DNA of 64,000 nt from JAVJST01 sp965229715 (GTDB taxonomy: Bacteria; Pseudomonadota; Alphaproteobacteria; Rhodospirillales; Casp-alpha2). Below are positions 38,204-47,942 of the stretch, piece by piece. The notes beneath the pieces are model-generated. The model ran no database searches. It saw only the letters and a list, made by a program, of their open reading frames with translations, and had not been told where the DNA came from. Each line of letters begins with the position of its first letter. Position 1 is the first letter of the stretch. The position numbers and the translations under genes are program-made. Where the stretch lies: NCBI GenBank assembly GCA_965229715.1, contig CBDDJL010000002.1, forward strand, positions 1,860,001 through 1,924,000, in the 5' to 3' direction.

Positions 38204-40858
38204 CTACATGGCGGCGGTCAGACGGGATAGCGCCTGGTCGAGCCGTTGGCGCGAACCGGCAGCATCCGCCCGGCGCTCGCGTTCGGTTTCCACGACCTCG
38301 GCCGGTGCCTTCGCGGTGAAGTGCTCATTGGCAAGCTTCTTGTCGAATTTGGCGATTTCCTGATCGAGCTTGCCGATTTCCTTTTCGAGCCGCGCACGCT
38401 CGGCTCCGAGGTCGATGACGTCGCCGAGCGGGAGAGAGAACGTGGTTTCGTCGATCACGATCTGCACGGTACCCTTGCCGGCTTCCGGCGCCGCCGAAAT
38501 ACCTTCGATCCTGGCCAAACGTTCGATCAGATCGCGGGAGCGGTCGAGGCGCGCACGCGTCGTATCGTCGGCATCCAGATGATGCAGCGGCAGCTTCGCC
38601 GCCGGCGGTACATTCATTTCCGCGCGCACGGCGCGGATCTGGGTGATGGTCCGCACTAGCCAGTCCATCTCCGCATTGGCCTCTTCGTCGACAAGCGCGT
38701 CGTCGAGTTCGGGCCAGTCGCCGACGACGAGGCTGTAGGGCCGGTTGTCGTCGAGCGATTGCCAGAGTTCCTCGGTGATGAACGGCATGACCGGGTGTAA
38801 AAGATGCAGAATCCGGTCGAGAACCCAGGCCGCGGTCGCGCGGCACTCGGCCTTCGCCGTTTCATCGTCACCCTGCAGGATCGGCTTGGCGAACTCGACG
38901 TACCAATCGCAGAATGTGCCCCACGTGAAGTGGTATAGCGAGCCGGCAAGGTCGTTGAAGCGATAGGCCTGGATAGCGGTCTCGGCATCGTCTGACGCTT
39001 CCTTCAGCTTGCCGACGATCCACTTGTTGACCGTCAGTTCGACACCCGAAGGATCAAAATCCGCGACCGGGCGGCATTCGTTCATTTGGCAGAACCGGGC
39101 AGCGTTCCAGATCTTGGTGCAGAAATTGCGGTAACCCTCGACGCGGCTTTCGGAGAGCTTAACGTCCCGGCCCTGCGCCGCGAACGCGGTCAGCGTAAAG
39201 CGCAAGGCATCGGCGCCGTACTTCTCGATCAGTTCCAGCGGATCGATGACGTTGCCCTTCGACTTCGACATCTTCTGGCCCTTTTCGTCGCGGACCAGCG
39301 CATGGATGTAGACGGTATGGAACGGAACTTCGCCCATGAACTCGATGCCCATCATCATCATGCGGGCGACCCAAAAAAAGATGATGTCGAATCCGGTGAT
39401 CAGGACATCCGTCGGATAGTAGCGTTCCAGCTCCGGAGTCTGTTCCGGCCAACCAAGGGTCGAGAATGGCCATAGCGCGGACGAGAACCACGTATCGAGC
39501 ACATCCGGGTCGCGTTCCAACGCGACGTTTTCGTCATCATAGAATTCGCGCGCGGCGGCATAGGCCGCTTCCTCGGTTTCCTCGACGAAGATCTCGCCGT
39601 CCGGTCCGAACCAGGCCGGGATCTGATGGCCCCACCAAAGCTGGCGCGAGATACACCACGGCTGGATGTTGCGCATCCATTCGTAATATGTGTTCTCCCA
39701 TTGCTTTGGAACGAACTTGGTCTTGCCTTGTTCGACGGCGGTAATGGCCGGCCCGGCGAGACGTTTGGCGTCGACGAACCACTGGTCCATCAGCCACGGT
39801 TCGATGACAACGCCGGAGCGGTCGCCATAAGGAATCGTCATCGGATTGTCCTCGATTTTCTCGAGCAGGCCGAGCTCCTCCATCCGCGCCACCACCTTGT
39901 CGCGTGCTTCATAGCGGTCGAGACCGCGAAACTCCTCGGGGGCGTTCTCGTTCAGGTGCGCGTTCTCGTCGAGCACGTTGATCATTTTCAGGTTGTGACG
40001 GCGGCCGACTTCGAAGTCGTTGAAATCGTGGGCCGGCGTCATTTTCACCGCGCCAGAACCCTTCTCAGGGTCGGCATACTCGTCGGCGACGATGGGCAGC
40101 TTGCGGCCGACGATGGGCAGCACGCAATGTTTGCCGATCAGTTTCTCGTAGCGCGTATCCTCCGGGTGGACGGCGACGCCGGTGTCGGCCAGCATGGTCT
40201 CCGGTCGGGTTGTCGCGACGGTGACGAACTTGTCCTTTTCACCCTCGATCGGATAGCGGAAATACCAGAGCTTACCGACTTCCTCGCGCTGTTCGACCTC
40301 GAGATCCGAAATCGCCGTGTGCAGTTTCGGGTCCCAGTTGACCAGGCGCTTGTCGCGATAAATCAGCCGGTTCTTGAAGAGATCGACGAAGACCTTGCAC
40401 ACCGCAACCGACAGACCATCGTCCATGGTGAAGCGCTCGCGCGACCAATCGCACGATGCGCCGAGACGGCGAAGCTGTCGGGTAATCGTGCCACCGGATT
40501 CTTCTTTCCAGTTCCAAACCCTTTCGACGAACTTTTCGCGGCCGAGATCGTGACGCGTCCTGCCCTCCTCGCCCAGCATCCGCTCGACGACCATTTGCGT
40601 GGCGATTCCGGCGTGGTCGGTGCCGGGTTGCCACAAGACGTCACGCCCCTTCATCCGTTCGTGGCGGATCAGGATGTCCTGCAACGTGTTGTTGAGGGCA
40701 TGACCCATGTGCAGGCTGCCGGTAACATTGGGCGGGGGAATGACGATCGTGTACGGGGAGGCGTTCGTACGCTTACCGCAGGCAAAGGCGCCCGACTGCT
40801 CCCAGTTTTCGTAGTGGCGCTTTTCGATTTCTTCGGGCCGATAGGTTTTTTCCAGCAC
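38204..40858 (-). CDS. valS: Valyl-tRNA synthetase
   Basis: The 884-aa class I enzyme charges tRNA-Val. NVTGSLHMGHALNNTLQD holds the HIGH motif and KMSKSKGNVIDP the KMSKS motif; a C-terminal coiled-coil arm (ERARLEKEIGKLDQEIAKFDKK) is the ValRS hallmark. It lies downstream of popZ. Confidence 0.96.
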   Translation of the reverse strand: MLEKTYRPEEIEKRHYENWEQSGAFACGKRTNASPYTIVIPPPNVTGSLHMGHALNNTLQDILIRHERMKGRDVLWQPGTDHAGIATQMVVERMLGEEGRTRHDLGREKFVERVWNWKEESGGTITRQLRRLGASCDWSRERFTMDDGLSVAVCKVFVDLFKNRLIYRDKRLVNWDPKLHTAISDLEVEQREEVGKLWYFRYPIEGEKDKFVTVATTRPETMLADTGVAVHPEDTRYEKLIGKHCVLPIVGRKLPIVADEYADPEKGSGAVKMTPAHDFNDFEVGRRHNLKMINVLDENAHLNENAPEEFRGLDRYEARDKVVARMEELGLLEKIEDNPMTIPYGDRSGVVIEPWLMDQWFVDAKRLAGPAITAVEQGKTKFVPKQWENTYYEWMRNIQPWCISRQLWWGHQIPAWFGPDGEIFVEETEEAAYAAAREFYDDENVALERDPDVLDTWFSSALWPFSTLGWPEQTPELERYYPTDVLITGFDIIFFWVARMMMMGIEFMGEVPFHTVYIHALVRDEKGQKMSKSKGNVIDPLELIEKYGADALRFTLTAFAAQGRDVKLSESRVEGYRNFCTKIWNAARFCQMNECRPVADFDPSGVELTVNKWIVGKLKEASDDAETAIQAYRFNDLAGSLYHFTWGTFCDWYVEFAKPILQGDDETAKAECRATAAWVLDRILHLLHPVMPFITEELWQSLDDNRPYSLVVGDWPELDDALVDEEANAEMDWLVRTITQIRAVRAEMNVPPAAKLPLHHLDADDTTRARLDRSRDLIERLARIEGISAAPEAGKGTVQIVIDETTFSLPLGDVIDLGAERARLEKEIGKLDQEIAKFDKKLANEHFTAKAPAEVVETERERRADAAGSRQRLDQALSRLTAAM

Positions 40859-40988
40859 GCTCGGGTCTTCCTAGAATGCTCTGAATACAGTGTGTCATGG
40901 TGACGGAGGACACGTTTTATCGCCCGGACCCTCTCAGGTCCAGCCGCAGAAACGCTTTAGCCGGGTGGCGGTTTGGCGCTGCGAACGG

Positions 40989-41663
40989 TTAGTCGTCGAG
41001 CCGTTGGGCGCGATTGATCATGCGGTCGATCTCTTTCTTGACCAACCGTTCGATCAGGTACGGTAGGTTGCGGTCGAGCCATTCGCTGAGCAATGGCTTC
41101 AGCATCTCGCGCACCATCATCTCAAGAGTCAGGCCCTGGGCAGATCCCGTATCGTTGATCTTGAGATCGCGCCGGTCGAGAATGGCCCGGGCCAATTCGC
41201 CAAGAACGTCGGCAGACTGTGCCATGGTCCGGCCCGAAACAAGCTGGTCGGGCGCCACCATGTCCTGGGTCAATTCGAAGATGTCGTCCGGCTCCAGATG
41301 TGGCGGCGGCGGCATTGGTGCGGGTTCCGGCATGGGTTCCGGTTCCGGCATCGCGGCCACCGGCTCGGGTTCCGGCATGGGCTCCGGTTCCGGCTCCGGC
41401 AGGGGTTCGGGTTCTGGCTCCGGCTCGGGTTCTGGTTCCGGATCGGGTTCCGGCTCTTCCATGACCTCGGGTTCGGGTTCCGGCTCGGGTTCCGGCTCCG
41501 GTTCTGGCTCGACTTCGGGTTCAGGTTCGGGGGCGACCGCTTCCTCGGGCACACCTTCACCGCCCTCTTCTTCGTCTTCGGCCAGGATACGGCGGATGGA
41601 GGCGAGAATGTCCTCCATCGACGGTTCTTGACCGGCTTCGCCTTCTGCCTGTTCTTCGCTCAT
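40989..41663 (-). CDS. popZ: Polar organizing protein PopZ (DUF2497), long EP-repeat linker
   Basis: The 224-aa protein has the PopZ N-terminal helix (SMEDILASIRRILAEDE) and C-terminal multimerisation helices (LEMMVREMLKPLLSEWLDRNLPYLIERLVKKEIDRM). Between them, about residues 43-120, is an almost pure Glu-Pro repeat linker. PopZ builds a polar condensate that anchors ParB/centromere; linker composition sets its fluidity. ATG at 41663. Upstream of valS as in many alphaproteobacteria. Confidence 0.88.
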   Translation of the reverse strand: MSEEQAEGEAGQEPSMEDILASIRRILAEDEEEGGEGVPEEAVAPEPEPEVEPEPEPEPEPEPEPEVMEEPEPDPEPEPEPEPEPEPLPEPEPEPMPEPEPVAAMPEPEPMPEPAPMPPPPHLEPDDIFELTQDMVAPDQLVSGRTMAQSADVLGELARAILDRRDLKINDTGSAQGLTLEMMVREMLKPLLSEWLDRNLPYLIERLVKKEIDRMINRAQRLDD

Positions 41664-41830
41664 CAGAAAATCGCCCGTTCCGTTACCCCAGGACCGACGA
41701 GACGAGCACAACGAAACTGCGTCCAGTCAGCCGAATCACCGGATAATTCTAAGAATAACATGGTTTCGTATTGGTAAATGCCGGTTTCCTCGAATTTGCG
41801 GCCCTGCCGGGATCCCAGCCGGTGACGCAA

Positions 41831-43213
41831 TCAGTCGACCCCGCCTTCCGCATCCGTGCCGAACAACTTGGTGCGAACCTTCCGGTAGTGGGCATCGGGG
41901 TCGTAGAGATCGACGGGGAGTTGCAGCTGATGCGCGGTCAAGCGCCCTACCGAACTCAGAAGTTCGAACATCGCCACCGCTGCATCGCGCTGCGCGGTGA
42001 TGTAACTGACCCGCGCGTTAAGAAGCTCTTGTTCGGCATCCAACACGTCGAGGACCGTGCGTGAGCCGACGGCGGCTTCGCGCTCAACACCGTCTAATGC
42101 TACGACGGCAGCTTGAATTTGTGTTCTGAACGAGGTCACGCGGGCATCGGCCGCCTGAAGATTTTCCCAGGACCGGGTCGCCAGCTCGGTCACGAAGCGC
42201 CGCTCCTGATCAACAAGCTGACGAAATCTCGCCGCATCCTGCTTGGCCTCGCGAACGCGGGAGTAAACAGCTCCTGATTGATAAAGCGGAACGGTGAGAT
42301 TGATCAATGCCTCCGCCGTATCGATCCGGCTCGACTCGCTGGCGCTGTTAAGATCGCGGCCGGCGGATGCCGTTAGTTCGATCTCGGGCAGTAATTCGCC
42401 CCATGTGGCGTCGACGTTGTCGACGGCCGCCCGTTCATCGTACTGCGCGGCGATAACACGCGGATTGTTAAGCGCGGCTTCCTTGACCGCGGATTCTCTT
42501 GACGGCGGCGAGCCCGGGGGCATTGCGGGCAGATCGAAACTGTTGACCGGCGTGATCCCGGTGGCGGTTCTGAAGGCTGCCCGCGAGGCTTCCAGATTGG
42601 CTTCGCTCTGGATACGATCCGCCGTTGCCTGGGCAAGCCGCGCTTCGGCCTGGTGTACGTCCGTTCGGGTAATCTCGCCGACCTGAAAGCGGTCCTGGGT
42701 CGCTTCGAGTTGGCGCGCGAGAACGTCCTCGTTGTTGCTGTTGAGGCGCAAGACCGCCTCGTCACGAAACACGTCGAGGTACGCCGTTGCAGCGGCGAGC
42801 AGCGTTTCCTGTTCGGTCGATGTCAGTCTGGCGCGTTCGGCAAGAACCGTGTTTTCCGCCTCGCTGGTTTCCGCGAGCGTGCGCCCGCCGCGAAACAACG
42901 GTTGCGTGAGATCCAGCGAAACGGACGAAGGGTCTCGGTTCTGGCTGGTTCCCGTGCTTCGCAGTGTCGATTTGTTGTACTCGGTGCCGGTGCTTGAAGT
43001 GACTTCCACGGTTGGACGCCAATTGGCGAGAGCCTGACTTACGCCCTCGTCCGCAGCGCGAAGCGATGCACGCTGCGAAGCAAGATCGGGATTCGTGAGG
43101 TAGGCGGCGACAAGAGACTCCTCAAGAGTTTCCGCTGCAGCCGGTAACGGCAGACCAAGTACGGCCGCAAGGATCGCGGCCTGTGTCATCTTGGTCAGAT
43201 TTGGTTTCACCAT
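41831..43213 (-). CDS. tolC: TolC family outer-membrane channel
   Basis: The 460-aa protein has a signal peptide (LPAAAETLEES) and the TolC repeated helical-barrel sequence: TLEESLVAAYLTNPDLASQRASLRA, DPSSVSLDLTQPLFRGGRT, and GSRTVLDVLDAEQELLNARVSYI. It provides the outer-membrane duct for type I secretion and efflux; the secretion ABC/HlyD genes at 56.6-60.4 kb could use it. Confidence 0.93.
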   Translation of the reverse strand: MVKPNLTKMTQAAILAAVLGLPLPAAAETLEESLVAAYLTNPDLASQRASLRAADEGVSQALANWRPTVEVTSSTGTEYNKSTLRSTGTSQNRDPSSVSLDLTQPLFRGGRTLAETSEAENTVLAERARLTSTEQETLLAAATAYLDVFRDEAVLRLNSNNEDVLARQLEATQDRFQVGEITRTDVHQAEARLAQATADRIQSEANLEASRAAFRTATGITPVNSFDLPAMPPGSPPSRESAVKEAALNNPRVIAAQYDERAAVDNVDATWGELLPEIELTASAGRDLNSASESSRIDTAEALINLTVPLYQSGAVYSRVREAKQDAARFRQLVDQERRFVTELATRSWENLQAADARVTSFRTQIQAAVVALDGVEREAAVGSRTVLDVLDAEQELLNARVSYITAQRDAAVAMFELLSSVGRLTAHQLQLPVDLYDPDAHYRKVRTKLFGTDAEGGVD

Positions 43214-43435
43214 CCGAAAGACCCTTCGCCCGGCACCGCAATTCGACCGTCATTTATGAAAATCAAGCAGATGGCAGGATCACCGTCATGCGTGACAGGA
43301 TCAAATTGTCGATGATCCGTCAATAGCCGCCAATTAATGTGCCGGATCACCGACTTAACGACTTATTCCGGAGTCGCGAACAGGCAAGTTGGCGCGTGGC
43401 GGTGTTGCGATTCGGTGCGAAGGTCTGTGATCGTT

Positions 43436-44098
43436 TCAAAAACTGAATGTCGACGGTTTTTCGAAACCCGGTAACAATGGCGTTCCCGCATCGAAAACCT
43501 GACGGCTCGACAGCGCGCCATGGAAACGGGTCGTCAACATGGCGCGGCCCGGCTGTCCCGGTTCCGTCCCGCCGACGATCGCGATCATGCGGCCGCCCTC
43601 GCCCAGTTGTTCGCCGATCTCATGAGGAACTTCCGGCACCGCGCCGTCGAAGACGATAAAATCGTACGGCGCCTGCTTCGGATAACCGTCAGCGAGATTG
43701 CCTTCCATGATGGCGACATTATCGATTCCAAGTTGGGCGAGATTCTCTGCCGCGGTCGCCGCGAGCGCTTTGTCGGACTCGACGACGACGACCGTTTCCG
43801 CAACGTGCGAGAGAATCGCTGGCAGATAACCCGTTGCGGCGCCGATGCAAAGCGTCAGGTCGGTCGGCTTGACGTCAGCCGATTGAAGGAGTCGTCCGAC
43901 GATCATCGGCTCCATCAGAAAACGGCCGTTGCCGATATCTACCGCCTCGTCGCAATAGGCCAGGCTCCGGCGTTCTTCGGGAACGAAATTTTCGCGTGGA
44001 ATCGTCGCCAGTGCGTCAATCAAATCAGGGTCGGTAACCCGGTTCGGCAGGACCTGACTGTCCACCATGTGCCGGCGCGCAAGCGCAAAATCCATCAT
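43436..44098 (-). CDS. pcm: Protein-L-isoaspartate O-methyltransferase
   Basis: The 220-aa SAM-dependent repair enzyme starts at the ATG at 44098, with AGGAAG 7 nt upstream. MVDSQVLPNRVTDPDLIDAL, IPRENFVPEERRSLAY, LTLCIGAATGYLPAILSHV (SAM-binding) and FDGAVPEVP fit. The motif I reads CIGAATGYL rather than the usual GTGSGY, a shorter variant seen in alphaproteobacterial Pcm next to tolC. Confidence 0.88.
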   Translation of the reverse strand: MMDFALARRHMVDSQVLPNRVTDPDLIDALATIPRENFVPEERRSLAYCDEAVDIGNGRFLMEPMIVGRLLQSADVKPTDLTLCIGAATGYLPAILSHVAETVVVVESDKALAATAAENLAQLGIDNVAIMEGNLADGYPKQAPYDFIVFDGAVPEVPHEIGEQLGEGGRMIAIVGGTEPGQPGRAMLTTRFHGALSSRQVFDAGTPLLPGFEKPSTFSF

Positions 44099-44276
44099 CG
44101 CCATGCTTCCTGAAAACCCGTAAAGCCGCCTCTGTTTATAGTCGCCGTCCGGACCAATGACAACGCCGCCGCGTATCCTTCGAAATGGACGAAAGCGCGT
44201 CTTGACCGGCTCATTCGAACTCACTAAGTTCCGCCCCTGCTCAGGTCGCGAAAGCACCGGGTGGAACCAGGGGTGT

Positions 44277-44350
44277 GGCGCGGTGGCGGAGTGGCTACGC
44301 AGCGGCCTGCAAAGCCGTGTACACCGGTTCGATTCCGGTCCGCGCCTCCA
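44277..44350 (+). tRNA. tRNA-Cys (GCA), CCA encoded
   Basis: Acceptor GGCGCGG/CCGCGCC, anticodon loop CTGCAAA (anticodon GCA), T-loop GGTTCGATTCC and a genomic CCA. 74 nt. Confidence 0.96.
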
Positions 44351-44362
44351 TAGCTCCACTGA

Positions 44363-44438
44363 TCCGGAGTAGCTCAGTTGGTAGAGCAAGCGGCTGTTAA
44401 CCGCTGGGTCGGGGGTTCGAGTCCCTCCTCCGGAGCCA
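44363..44438 (+). tRNA. tRNA-Asn (GTT), CCA encoded
   Basis: Acceptor TCCGGAG/CTCCGGA, D-loop AGCTCAGTTGGTAGAGC, anticodon loop CTGTTAA (anticodon GTT) and genomic CCA. It follows tRNA-Cys after 12 bp. Confidence 0.96.
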
Positions 44439-44443
44439 ATGTG

Positions 44444-44480
44444 ACGAAGGGGTCGGAGAGATGTCTCCGGCCCCTTTCGT
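44444..44480 (+). terminator. Hairpin terminator after the tRNA pair
   Basis: ACGAAGGGGTCGGAGA pairs with TCTCCGGCCCCTTTCGT (one bulged T and one G-T pair) around a GATG loop. No T-run follows, yet stem length and position right after tRNA-Asn support a terminator. Confidence 0.6.
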
Positions 44481-44607
44481 TATCCGTGCCGGGTATTGCG
44501 GCGGGGCCTTGCCAACCGTTTACTTACCATTCACCCTTCTACGCTATCAGGAAACTGGGTTAGTTTAGGCCTTGTGCCGTCTGCGTGGCTCCAGAGGGGA
44601 AGATGCC

Positions 44608-45291
44608 ATGGCCAAAAAAGCGAAGAAGAAAAAGTCGGGCGGGCTTCCCAAGAGCTTCGTCTACGCCCTGATTTTTCTCGTCATCATTCCGATGGTTCTG
44701 TTTATCGGCTGGTACGTGCTGACCGTGGTGCTCGAGGTCTCGGGCTCGCAGCAGACGGCGGAGAGCATGGTCGCTGATCAGGTGAAAAAGGCGCAACAGG
44801 CGGTCAAAAACAAGATTGTCGAGCGCGCCAAGCAAGAAAATTTCCAAGTCGACGAGTTCGAAGCCTGCACCCAAATCGAGGACCAGTACCGCTTGCCGGT
44901 CGGTTACGTCTATACCGACTTGACGCAGAGACAACTGCTCGGCCTACCGGCGACGGCGACCGAGGAACAGATGCGCGAACGTTGCGTGATCTTCGCCAAA
45001 GTCGTGACCCAAATGGAGCAGCTGGCGCACCATGATCGTCATGTCTTCGTCTGCCAAGGCGCGGAATTCGCAACCGACGAATCAGGCCAGTTCGTGATGC
45101 TGGCCGACCCGAAGGGGCGCGGCGTCATCCTGCAGTCCGGACAACAGAAGAAACTTCAGCCCATTCCGCGCGGATCGCACACGCTGATCCGCAGTTGGCA
45201 GGTCTATAACCTGGGCGACGGTTGTCTTGTCATCGGGATGTCTAAATCCGGCGTGTTTTCGATGTCCGGTACGGTGAAGATCACAGAATGA
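44608..45291 (+). CDS. Single-TM hypothetical protein
   Basis: The 227-aa protein starts with a Lys-rich MAKKAKKKKSGG, then one TM helix (FVYALIFLVIIPMVLFIGWYVL) and a soluble domain with VDEFEACTQIEDQYRLPVGYVYTD and several Cys. GAGGGG precedes the ATG at 44608. No family recognised. Confidence 0.65.
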   Translation: MAKKAKKKKSGGLPKSFVYALIFLVIIPMVLFIGWYVLTVVLEVSGSQQTAESMVADQVKKAQQAVKNKIVERAKQENFQVDEFEACTQIEDQYRLPVGYVYTDLTQRQLLGLPATATEEQMRERCVIFAKVVTQMEQLAHHDRHVFVCQGAEFATDESGQFVMLADPKGRGVILQSGQQKKLQPIPRGSHTLIRSWQVYNLGDGCLVIGMSKSGVFSMSGTVKITE

Positions 45292-45304
45292 CGCTCTCGC
45301 CGCG

Positions 45305-45961
45305 TTAAGGCTCGACATGGGCCGCGAGAACGCGCTCGATGGCAGGCCGTGACCAGAGGTTCCGGCGCAGCCGGTCGATGGCGCTAAGCGATGCAACGGC
45401 CTGAAGCCGCTCGTCGCGTTCTGACCACACCAGCATGGGAATGGCGAACAGATCGCAAACCGAGAGATCGCTGCCCAGTATGTACGGCCGTTCATCCATG
45501 TAGGTATCGATGCGGCCCCAAAGCTCGACAATCCATTCGACAGCCTTATCGGCGACGGCATCCCGTGCTAGGCCATCTCCTGATGCCGTATGACGTTCCG
45601 GATAATAGTACATCATGTAACTCGGCTGGAGCATCTCGGCCATGAAGAAAAGTTGCTGCATGCATTGTCCGTAAGCTGCCGTCGCCGGTTTCGGCATCAA
45701 GCCGGTACCTGGGTGGTGACCGGCCAGATAAAGCAGGATGGCGGCCGATTGATAGATGACGATTGGCTCGGCGGCGCCCGTTTCACCGTGATCGGTCAGC
45801 GTGGGTACCTTCCGGTTTGGGTTCAACTGAAGATCTTCAGTGGGCCACGGTTGATCGAAATCGATAAAGCGCAGCGAATAATCGGCGCCAATCTCTTCAA
45901 GGGCGGCATGACAACTCATCGCCGCGGATGTCCAGGTCCAGGAGAGTTCGTATCGTCTCAT
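45305..45961 (-). CDS. Glutathione S-transferase-like protein
   Basis: The 218-aa protein has a thioredoxin-like N-terminal half (YELSWTWTSAAMSCHAALEEIG, NPNRKVPTLTD, YQSAAILLYLA) and a helical C-terminal half (YILGSDLSVCDLFAIPML). The GSH-contact residues Val-Pro and Gln-Ser are present. Substrate unknown. Confidence 0.88.
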   Translation of the reverse strand: MRRYELSWTWTSAAMSCHAALEEIGADYSLRFIDFDQPWPTEDLQLNPNRKVPTLTDHGETGAAEPIVIYQSAAILLYLAGHHPGTGLMPKPATAAYGQCMQQLFFMAEMLQPSYMMYYYPERHTASGDGLARDAVADKAVEWIVELWGRIDTYMDERPYILGSDLSVCDLFAIPMLVWSERDERLQAVASLSAIDRLRRNLWSRPAIERVLAAHVEP

Positions 45962-46171
45962 TACAGCGCTCGCTTGTTACCAGCGGGGGCGGATACGGAA
46001 ATCATACGGCGATCTGCACGGCAATTCATTACATTGACGTGAGACCGATAAATAAGGAGAATAACGTACGTAGAATTAGCAGCGAGTCGGAGTGCATGTT
46101 GGGGGGGCCGTTCCGAGATGCGACGCTTTTCGGGTTGAACCCGTGGTTAAACTGGGGAAGGCAATCGAGGA

Positions 46172-47887
46172 ATGGCAATCGCCGAACAGACGGTCGACGC
46201 CCTGCCTCGTCAGGCGCCGGCCCCGAAACCAAGCAGTGATGCGAACATGAAGGCCGAGCGCGACCGCTTTGTTGCCTTTGCGTTTTGTCGCAACGATCTC
46301 CTCGTGGAGCTCGATACCGACAAGAAAATCACCTTCTTTGGCGGTCCGTCAGAAGCGCTCGTCGGTGCGTCGGTCAAGGAACTCGTCGGCAAGGCCTTTA
46401 TTGATCTGGTGCTTGAACAGGATCGCGTTCTTGTTGAACAACTCCTGAAGGCCGCCGACCGCGGCGAGCGCATGAAGCGTTCGGTCGTCTCGCTGATTGA
46501 TCCCAACGGCCAGCCCAAAGGCTCATTCGAGCTGAACGGTTACAAGTTCGGCGACATGCAGGGACATTATTTCCTCGCGCTTCGCGCCAACATCGACGAT
46601 GCCGTCGTCGCAACGGGGCGCGACAGCGAGACCGGGTTGCTGGCCGAAGGCGATTTCGCCAGCGCGGCGGCGGAAAAAGTCAAGAAACTCCAGGATGCCG
46701 GCGAAGACGTTGAAATTACGCTGGTCAACATGCCGGAACTCGACGAGTTGCGGGCGCGCCTTGGCGAAGACGAGGAAAAGGAACTCCTCGACAAGCTCGC
46801 TAGCCGGATTCAGGCGAGTTCCGTCAGCGGCGATACAGCCGGCCGGATCGGCGAAACGTCATTCGGTCTAGTACATGACGCAAGTTTCGATCTTTCTGCG
46901 ATGCAGGAGCAACTCGCGGATCTGGCTAAGCGTGCCGATCCTGAGGGCAAGGGTGTCACGATCGATGCCGCCAAGGCCGCGCTCGGCCCAGAACTTTCCG
47001 AAGAAGACATGACCGCAGGCTTGTTGTTTGCCATGAACCAGATGCGGGAAGCCGATAGCGGCAGCCTCAAGATGTCCGACATTGCCGGCAAATTGAATAC
47101 GCTTGCCGAAGAGGCCGCCAAGTACGTCGGAACGTTCATGGCGGCGGTCGATGCGGAAGAATTCGACCTCGCCTTCCAGCCGATCGCCGATACCGTAACC
47201 GGCGATGTGCACCACTTCGAGGTTCTCTCCCGCTTCCGGCTTGCCGAAGGCGAGTCGCCCTATCAGTACATCGTCTTCGCCGAGGAAACGAACCGCATTC
47301 ACACGTTCGATCTCGCAGTCGTGAAAAAAGTGGTCGCCTGGCTGAAGCGCCAGCCGATCAACACCAATCGAGTCGTATTGGCCATCAACATTTCCGGTCG
47401 TTCGGTCGGCCGTGAAGAGTATGTCAATGGACTGATGGCTGTTCTCGATGACAACCGCTGGCTTGCCGACAAGCTGATGTTCGAGATCACGGAATCCGCC
47501 CGTCTCGACGACATGCGGGCCGCCAACGACTTCATCCAGAATATTCGCGATCGCGGTTTCCATGTGTGCCTCGACGATTTCGGCGCCGGTGCCGCGAGTT
47601 TCCAATATCTCAGCTCGCTCGATGTCGACGTCGTCAAACTCGACGGACCGGCGGTCAAGAACGCCATTGCCATGCCGAAGGGGCGTGCGTTCCTGTCTGC
47701 CCTGGCGGAGTTGTGCAAAAAACTCAATATCGAGACCATTGCCGAGATGATCGAGTCCAAAGAGGAACTGAGGTTCGTGCGCGATTGCGGCGTCGATTAC
47801 GTCCAAGGTTATCTGATCGGCAAGCCCGGTCCGGACATCAAGGCGTTCAAGAGCGGTCCAGATCCCAAGCTCTTCAGGAAGAACTGA
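46172..47887 (+). CDS. EAL-domain protein (c-di-GMP phosphodiesterase or receptor) with N-terminal PAS-like region
   Basis: The 571-aa protein begins with a PAS-like segment (about 30-145), a divergent middle region and an EAL domain from about 325. The domain has FEVLSRF (EVL in place of EAL), INISGRSV, FEITE, LDDFGAGAAS, VKLDG, ETIAEMIE and YVQGYLIGKP, so the metal and Lys/Gln residues look kept and activity is plausible. It would lower c-di-GMP, acting opposite unseen cyclases and feeding PilZ receptors such as 32437-32730. Confidence 0.85.
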   Translation: MAIAEQTVDALPRQAPAPKPSSDANMKAERDRFVAFAFCRNDLLVELDTDKKITFFGGPSEALVGASVKELVGKAFIDLVLEQDRVLVEQLLKAADRGERMKRSVVSLIDPNGQPKGSFELNGYKFGDMQGHYFLALRANIDDAVVATGRDSETGLLAEGDFASAAAEKVKKLQDAGEDVEITLVNMPELDELRARLGEDEEKELLDKLASRIQASSVSGDTAGRIGETSFGLVHDASFDLSAMQEQLADLAKRADPEGKGVTIDAAKAALGPELSEEDMTAGLLFAMNQMREADSGSLKMSDIAGKLNTLAEEAAKYVGTFMAAVDAEEFDLAFQPIADTVTGDVHHFEVLSRFRLAEGESPYQYIVFAEETNRIHTFDLAVVKKVVAWLKRQPINTNRVVLAINISGRSVGREEYVNGLMAVLDDNRWLADKLMFEITESARLDDMRAANDFIQNIRDRGFHVCLDDFGAGAASFQYLSSLDVDVVKLDGPAVKNAIAMPKGRAFLSALAELCKKLNIETIAEMIESKEELRFVRDCGVDYVQGYLIGKPGPDIKAFKSGPDPKLFRKN

Positions 47888-47942
47888 TTGACGCGGCGGT
47901 CGCAGCCGGGATTGAATCAGATATCCGAGCCAGAGCCAGAAC

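Noticed and set aside
39626..40903. Plus-strand 425-aa ORF
   Set aside because: Antisense to valS, without recognisable domains.
41014..41631. Plus-strand 205-aa Ser/Gly repeat ORF
   Set aside because: It is the antisense of the Glu-Pro repeat of popZ; the repeat opens frames on both strands, but only the minus strand shows a known family.
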